Shown piece after piece: positions 57,730 to 64,000 of a DNA stretch of 64,000 nucleotides. The DNA is from Rhizophagus irregularis (lineage: Eukaryota > Glomeromycota > Glomeromycetes > Glomerales > Glomeraceae): positions 4,154,001 to 4,218,000 of the forward strand of contig NC_089445.1 of NCBI RefSeq assembly GCF_026210795.1, in the 5' to 3' direction. A model generated the notes under the pieces. The model saw only the letters and a program-made list of their open reading frames with translations. It had not been told where the DNA came from and searched no databases. The position numbers were made by a program, and so were the translations under genes. Position 1 is the stretch's first letter. Every line of letters starts with the position of its first letter.

Positions 57730-58060
57730 TTTACATTCTTTTAAGTGGTTCTTTAAGTTTCCTTAGATATGAAATTTTGGTAAGTGCAAATTTTATACTT
57801 TTTTTTCTTTATTCCATCTTTTAATAAACATTACTGACTTTTTTTTTCTTTTAAGACAGTTGGATAATTATATATATATATATTCTTTATTTCTTTGAAT
57901 TTCAGTGAGTTCTTCTTTATTTTTCTTTAAAATATTTTTAACAAAATGGTATTAATATTTATCTTTTTTTTTCTTTTTTTAGATGGATTTATTAAGTCGA
58001 ATGTTAATGAGATACCTGCTGGTAAGCAAAATTGATAGTAGGGCTACTACTAGAAAGTAA
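57730..58060 (+). other. Splice-word ladder, plus strand
   Basis: TTCTTTTAAG, TTTGAATTTCAG and TTCTTTTTTTAG acceptor words alternate with GTAAGTGCAA (57780) and GTAAGCAAAA (58022) donors. They delimit exon-like pieces of about 40 nt, for example ATGGATTTATTAAGTCGAAT from 57982. It may be the other half of the element's gene. Not assembled. Confidence 0.35.
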
Positions 58061-58741
58061 GAGCCAGAGGAATGGCTGGAAGGAAGTAAGAGGGGAGAAA
58101 GTAGGTGATATAATGTTACAGGGGAGCAAGTCCATTTACTATTCTTTATCTGCAAACGAATTTAAAAATTCAGTTCAGAACAATCAGGTGATATTGTTGT
58201 CTAAATCAAGTTCCCACCTTGTTATAGTTGTGTCACCAGGGGCGCTATGTCAACGGAAATTTAGTACGTTGATCGCTTAAAAATCCGCGGCTATCCAATT
58301 ATAACAAGAGGATTAATAGTTTTTAGATAATTTTATTTCAATATAAATTTAAAATTAAATTAATTCTACAGCACATTTTATTTTAAAATACTTCTAGAAT
58401 GAGCAAACTTTTCTTTACTATAAATAATATGAATAATAACATAATTTGTCCATTAAGTTATGTTTATGAATGTTGGTAAATGTACAAATAACGTATATAA
58501 GATTATATAGTATAATTTATGTATATTTTTAATGTACAAGTAATGTATACAAAATGGCAAATCTATTTTTTTATGCATTAACATACATAATTTGTAAATA
58601 TTTGTGCCATTTAATGTACATTTTATGTGCTCCAAAAAGATACAATCTTAAAATATGAGCAAATAATAGACAAATAATGGACATATATGACGTTATATGG
58701 TCAAATTATGTATAACTTATGAACAATTCATTTTTATAGGG

Positions 58742-61700
58742 ACTCTGTTATAGGGTTGGCTTGTGATTGTCACGGCCGGCTCTAGGTATCTTGTTTATTA
58801 GAGTAATATAAATTATTAAGATTCTAATAAAGATGCGCAACAGTTTTAAAAAAAAAAAAAAAATATTTACGATGATTTTTTTTGAACTCTGCATAACTTA
58901 CAAAAATTCAACATTTTTTTTTACGTTCGTTACGTTCATTCATTATTTGATCAACTCCATAAAATGATCTAATAACCTTCGATAATCACTCAATATTATT
59001 AACAACCGGAGTTCGGAATGTTACTCCAGAAATGTGCAGCTTGCATTAACATACAATACGTGTATCTCGCATTATTTCCTTTTTGACGTATCCTTAAAAT
59101 ATTTTAATTTAGACATATTTGAACTATTGTAATAATAATAATAATAGGATTTTTACATTAAAATGCACAATCAAAAAAATGAATTCGTAAGAAAAATCAT
59201 TTGGAGTTACATTATTGTGTTTTTTTTCTTTGTTATAAAATAGAGTAAATTTCATAAGTTATACATGATGAATATGAATGTAGAATCCTATGTATTATTT
59301 GTATTATTACATTTTATAAATACTGAAATTTTTTTTCATTGTGCTTTTGAATGAATAATATGATTCTTTACATGAAAAAAAAAATTTAAAATTGTAACCG
59401 TTAGTCTAAAATTTTGATTCAACTTTTTCTCATTGTTACTTTGTTAAAATATACCAAAAAAATCATCATTAATAGGATGCATAATAACAAAGAAATATGC
59501 CCGAAGATCTGCAGGTGAAAACCAGTATTCGGCATCAAAATTTTGCCAAGTGTTCACGTGACTACGCCTCAAACTTCAAGGTAACCTAATAAAGATTTTG
59601 TATAATTCTCTTTGCATGTAATCTATTATATTGTCCATTGTTCTAATATAAAAAGTTCGTTGTAGATTTTTTTTTTTGAAAAAAAAATAATGCAACAGAT
59701 CTACTTATTTATTTGCATATATTTATGTCAATTATTTTATAATTTGGATTCAAATAAACACCACATGAAAATAAATATTTTTTTTTTAGCAAAATCAATT
59801 ATTCATTGTTCCTTTTACAGAATTTCATATCCTTAAAATACCTCATGGAATACGCCCTGATGATCACATTATTCCACGGCATCTTTTTATTTAGACGTCC
59901 GAACAAATTTATGGAATCTTTTTCCAATTGTTATTATTATTAATTGTTATCTGTTACTATTGAGTTTTTCTTTTTTAGGAATAAAGACTCTCATAAATGT
60001 GTCATTTTGTTTTTCTGGAAAAATATATTTTTTTTACCGATAATTCCATTAGTCTGATGATCCGCATTGCACAATTAACTAGGGTATTAGTCAGAAAATG
60101 ATCAACGCCACGCAAAGCTTATGTTTATGTAAATATTCTCTCTTTTACACCAATTGTATTTTCAGTGGATGGAAAGGTCAAAAGTGGACATGCAAGGCTA
60201 GAAAAATATCAAATAACAAGCTGCCTATTTAAAATGTTCAAATTCCATATAGGGTAGTTTAAAATCCGTTTCACGGTGTGCACTTGAAAGTTGGGAGTCA
60301 ATTCTAACACTATTTCAATTCCAATAACAATTTATTAGAAGCTTCTAATACACTCCACTGGAGATAGAATTACTAACATGCGTTAAATTATTTTCCTTTT
60401 TCTTTAATTTAAAAAGTGTGATTATGAAGTATAATAATAAAGAAACAGCAAGATATTAGGAAGAGAATTAATTATTCAAGGATATTCCTCCGTCGGCCTT
60501 TGGCGTATGAATATTACATCTTATACAGATGTTACTTGTATGCAAGCTAGTAATATTCTCTCTAAGAATATAAAATTTGCTTCCACGATTTGTAAAAATC
60601 GTCTAAAAATAATTCATAAAATTTTAATAAATTTAATTGTGAGCGAAATTCGATTTTTTCTTACGCTATCAAAACCCGACATTATATATTATCAAAATGA
60701 GATACTAAAAAAAAATAAAAATATCCAAATTTAGCAAAATAACGTCAAAGAATGGAAGAAATAGTCAGATAAGGAAAAGACGAATGACGTAAGAGCCGCT
60801 GTTGCAGTGTTTAGTAGTAATATATTATGTATTTTTTTTAAAAAAAAAATATGTAAATATATATTTTATTGTATATTGTTTTAACAGTCTAGCAAAGCTA
60901 GTTTTAAACAAAGCCACATGCGGATGATACAGAAAAAGTTTCTTCACGAAAATCTCTATTTTAGACGCGATGCTCTTTATCTTGATAATGTTACCACCGT
61001 ATTCATGCAGGTAGTAACGAGATAAAAATAAGGAATTTGCGATGATCGGTACACGATAGGAAAATAAATGGAGTATTTAAAAATCGAAAACAGTCGGTAG
61101 AGCATTCGACGCTCTGTAATATTCGGGAGATTCCTTCTTTTACAAAATGCTAATGCTAAACTATTAAGAAAATATACCAACATACTGCCTTTCCAGCACT
61201 CCCCAACTCGTCCTTATATACTTTCCCAAAATTCGTCCAAAGTCCAACTTGTCCTCTGGACCAATTCGTCCGATATACGAATTGTCTTCCGGCCAAGTTG
61301 TCAATCGGCCAAATTCCTGAAACCACATTTCGTCCTAAACCTAAGCCTCCCGATTCCTGTTTGTCTGTTTATACTAAAAATAACTAAAATAAATAAACTA
61401 TATATATAAATTATCCAATACAAACATAAATAATAAAACTATTCATTTAACCAATAAACTATCTAAAAATATACATTTAAAAAAAATAAACTAAATTAAA
61501 TATATAAAATCTATTAATACGTGTGACATTATGAAATTTATTTGCTATATCATTCGTATCAAAACAGGATTCATATATAAAAGGAAAATTTAAATGAAAT
61601 GATCAAAAGAACTGAACTGCTCTCTTTTTATTGAATTGTTTTGATGATATTGAAAAACAATGGTAAAATATACTAAAAATTGGAAGGAAAATTTGATTTA

Positions 61701-62590
61701 AAGTGTAAAAAATGTTAAATACCTGGATAAACCTATTGATGAATTAACAAAATCGTATAGTTAAAAATAATTAAAACTTAAATTAGAATTAAATGACGAA
61801 TAGAATAAAAGAAATGATTATGAACTTGTAGAACCTGACAATTACGTTATAAAATCGAAGAATTTAGATATCTTAAAATATATTAAAAAAAAATGGAAAT
61901 AATGTATTAATAGCGATACTAAATTAATTTTAACTTACATAATTTTAGATTTTCAAACAAAAATCTTCTCTTTACAAAGTCACGTTAAATCTTTCATAAT
62001 GTATTCTAATTTTATAAACACGTTTATTTTATTTTATTTTATTTTATGTAAAGTCGGAAGGAACTATCTAAGAGAGCATTAATCCATGAGAATAGGCCCA
62101 ACATTAGTTCCATCATCCATTCCATAGAACGGACCCTACCTAATTGTTATATATAGACTGGTCCAACAACACGACCGATGAAGGAACAGGTAGCCGTTAA
62201 AGAAAAAAAAAAAGAAAAAGAAAAAGAAAAACTAAATAAAGGCTACATTAAAAAGTAAACATATATATAAAAATTAAGAGTGGCAAAACTATACATTATA
62301 AAATAGAGGAATATCTATAGGCAGAGGTGAATTATAATTAACAACATCATTCATTTCCAAATGTTTGAAAAAAGGACCACTATGTAAAAAACAAACTTCT
62401 ATAAAGGGTGAGAAGTCCCGTATTTTTCTTTCGCCTAAAAAGGCGCCAACTGTAAATACTGTCAGAGTTGGAATGGTTCACACTATTCTAAATTGTTTTT
62501 TGGTTACGCAAATTGGGTGTAAATAATAAAACAAAATAAGATGTAGAAATAAACTACTGCTAAGTAGAAAAAATTTTGACTCAAAAAAAA
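58742..62590. other. Intergenic DNA, possible short exons
   Basis: No supported gene in 3.8 kb. At 59498-59581 an exon-like stretch (MPEDLQVKTSIRHQNFAKC..., then AAG-GTAACC) is followed, after TTTTTACAG at 59819, by an open piece (HILKIPHGIRPDDHIIPR). Both look coding, but the phases do not give a clear join. The 61190-61370 stretch is GC-richer with repeated CCAA-TTCGTCC and GGCCAA words. 62580-62600 is a poly-A run. Confidence 0.4.
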
Positions 62591-62615
62591 AAAAAAAAAT
62601 TATAAATGTTTAATA

Positions 62616-64000
62616 TCAATGAATCTTCACTCCAGTTGAGTCGTCCATAACAGCAGGAGAGAGACGTCTACGTTTGAATCTATCTGTGTTATCAATCGAT
62701 GGGTAAAGGTTAGTAGTATGCGAAGAAAATCTTCGTTTTTTAGGTCTGAGTTCGAGCTCTTTAGCATCGTCGGAAGTGTCCACTGGCACTCCGAACATGT
62801 TAAGGTGTGATTGGTTGCCATAGCGCATGTGCTTGTTAGATCTAATATTATCATCTTCAAATATGTTGGTACAATAATTACTCATAGTCTTATAAACTTT
62901 TGATTTAGTAATTTCGTTATCAGTTTCCAAGTATTGGGTTGTCAACTTCATCATTTTATCATGAACACGCTCACAAAATGTACTCAACCTATCCTTCAAA
63001 AATTGTCGTGGTCTAACCCGATGGACTGAAGTCCCTTGCATAATTGCATTTTCTTGATTCAATCTAAAATGAGCAATACGCTCATTCTCACGTTGTAACG
63101 CACGACGTTGTGCTTTTGTAAGTGGTGGGGGCAAATTGTTGTGTAAATTATACATATAAGTAAACCACTCTCTAGAACCTGGAACTATATATACACCCTC
63201 CTCTGTGTAAAGCGGTTCCTTAGGAATTATATTTCTGTATTTGTGAGGAATAAACATATTAGGGGTTGGATTGTAGGGCGCTACTGTATACGTAATAAGG
63301 GGTAAGGATGGTAGAGTATCGTCAATCGTGGTAGTCATAAATCTTTTACCAGGACGTCCAAAAAAGGGCGTCCAAAATTTATAATTTCCGTGATGGAGGC
63401 CTTGGTTGTAAAGAAGATGTTTGATGGATTTAAGAACAAATTGTGTTTCTGAAAACAGAAATCGATATCTTTGTGCCGTAGCATATTTATGCTGTATAAG
63501 GTCCATACGATTATGTTCTTTTGTGTTGAAAATGCGTCGTTTAGCCCTATCAAAACGAGTCTCTTGAGCCTTGCTCACGCTAGGGTTGTGACTACGTCGG
63601 ATACTTAAATTGCAAAGTTTTTTCCTATATATATGTTTATTATTAAGGTGTGTGATGGAGTGGCGATCCCTAGCATGGATCGTTTCTTCATAAGAAATTC
63701 CCAATCTTCGAGAATAAATTTTTTTAGTTCTATGTGTATTCCAGTGAGTGTATAAAAGATTAGCATGAAAAATCTTTGATTTTAAAGAAGCATTTGTTGA
63801 ATCAACATTAAGTTCTTTTTTAACATTTTTAATATGTATAAACACATCATTTTTAAAGAATGAGGGTTGGTGAAGGACACAAGCTCTTCTAAAATCTGAC
63901 ATTATGAACGGTGTCGGTACTTTACAAATGGTTTTTGGAGGACTAAATCCAGGAAATCCAGGGGTAATGTAATCATGAGAACAAGGAATATATATTCCAA
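62616..64000 (-). CDS. Basic protein, unknown function, partial at the window edge
   Basis: The frame is open from the window's end (64000) to TAG-free 62616, at least 460 codons. The first ATG in view (63902) is probably internal, because the frame continues upstream without a stop as a proline-rich stretch (PGFPGFSPPKTICKVPTPFI). Recognisable traits: VFIHIKNVKKEL near the ATG, a long Arg/His/Lys-rich part (FRRACVLHQ, RRLGISYEETIHARDRHS) and an aromatic middle (HHGNYKFWTPFFGRPGKRF). A helical QRRALQRENERIAHFRLNQE stretch and a basic tail (RPKKRRFSSH, FKRRRLSPAV) that could be nuclear localisation signals follow. No known domain is seen. GC content and codon use are more even than the surroundings, as with the ORF1-like gene at 53.2 kb, so a mobile-element origin is possible. 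Confidence 0.6.
   Translation of the reverse strand, partial: GIYIPCSHDYITPGFPGFSPPKTICKVPTPFIMSDFRRACVLHQPSFFKNDVFIHIKNVKKELNVDSTNASLKSKIFHANLLYTHWNTHRTKKIYSRRLGISYEETIHARDRHSITHLNNKHIYRKKLCNLSIRRSHNPSVSKAQETRFDRAKRRIFNTKEHNRMDLIQHKYATAQRYRFLFSETQFVLKSIKHLLYNQGLHHGNYKFWTPFFGRPGKRFMTTTIDDTLPSLPLITYTVAPYNPTPNMFIPHKYRNIIPKEPLYTEEGVYIVPGSREWFTYMYNLHNNLPPPLTKAQRRALQRENERIAHFRLNQENAIMQGTSVHRVRPRQFLKDRLSTFCERVHDKMMKLTTQYLETDNEITKSKVYKTMSNYCTNIFEDDNIRSNKHMRYGNQSHLNMFGVPVDTSDDAKELELRPKKRRFSSHTTNLYPSIDNTDRFKRRRLSPAVMDDSTGVKIH

Larger units (their letters stand above)
55673..58741. mobile_element. 3.07-kb DNA element, CCCTATAA ends, ACT duplication
   Basis: The left end CCCTATAAGAAAAAAATGTC (55673) and right end TTTTTATAGGG (ending 58741) are inverted and flanked by ACT at 55670-55672 and 58742-58744. 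Subterminal zones (55690-55920 and 58440-58740) carry many TGTACAT, CATAA and GTCCAT words in both orientations. A 3-bp duplication fits CACTA-like or other 3-bp superfamilies. The same end type with AGA duplications is seen at 41240. No intact transposase is readable. The interior has ladders of splice-like words on both strands (described separately). Confidence 0.7.

Overview
The window looks like a gene-poor, transposon-rich piece of an arbuscular mycorrhizal fungus genome (Glomeromycotina, most likely Rhizophagus). It is very AT-rich, with short GT-AG introns of about 65-80 bp. It carries families that are strongly expanded in that lineage: F-box proteins with a leucine-rich-like tail, a TKL-type kinase with HCDFHDGN and DLG motifs, Crypton-like tyrosine recombinases, Crinkler-like fragments, and LINE proteins. 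I recognised these from memory of the families; no search was run.

Layout. 0-5 kb: AT-rich DNA with a Crinkler-like header fragment and one multi-pass membrane protein gene (minus). 4.5-6.6 kb: hairpin-rich DNA followed by a decayed Fanzor/TnpB gene. 9.8-11 kb: a Crinkler-like gene remnant split by a hAT-type element with an 8-bp target duplication. 11-18 kb: repeats and short elements. 18.1-19.1 kb: an OB-like gene with one frameshift. 22.3-24.3 kb: a palindrome and an apparently intact four-exon Crypton-like recombinase. 24.4-25.3 kb: a LINE 3' remnant. 26.4-29.4 kb: an element with very long inverted arms. 29.6-31.2 kb: an intact F-box gene. 34.0-34.8 kb: a tiny plus-strand gene whose exons include six of 3 nt. 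36.5-44.1 kb: a minus-strand kinase gene whose 5' part is an array of about 58 intron-like repeats separated by 3-nt putative exons. 46-49 kb: gene fragments and MITEs. 49.3-51 kb: a broken F-box paralogue. 53.2-55.3 kb: a LINE ORF1-like gene with one in-frame stop. 55.7-58.7 kb: a 3.07-kb DNA element with CCCTATAA ends and a 3-bp target duplication. 62.6-64 kb: a minus-strand ORF that runs off the window edge.

The most unusual feature is the 38.2-44.0 kb array. On the minus strand almost every unit (about 97-101 bp) reads as a complete intron (GTAAGT ... CTAAT ... ATAG). It is joined to the next unit by exactly three nucleotides, and those triplets vary while the splice sites are conserved. 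The kinase exons downstream have no start codon of their own, so a transcript must cross the array. Two of the three frames through the triplets are free of stops. A smaller plus-strand relative at 34 kb has the same 3-nt spacing and keeps one reading phase across nine exons. Whether the triplets are spliced in, skipped or used recursively cannot be settled from sequence alone.
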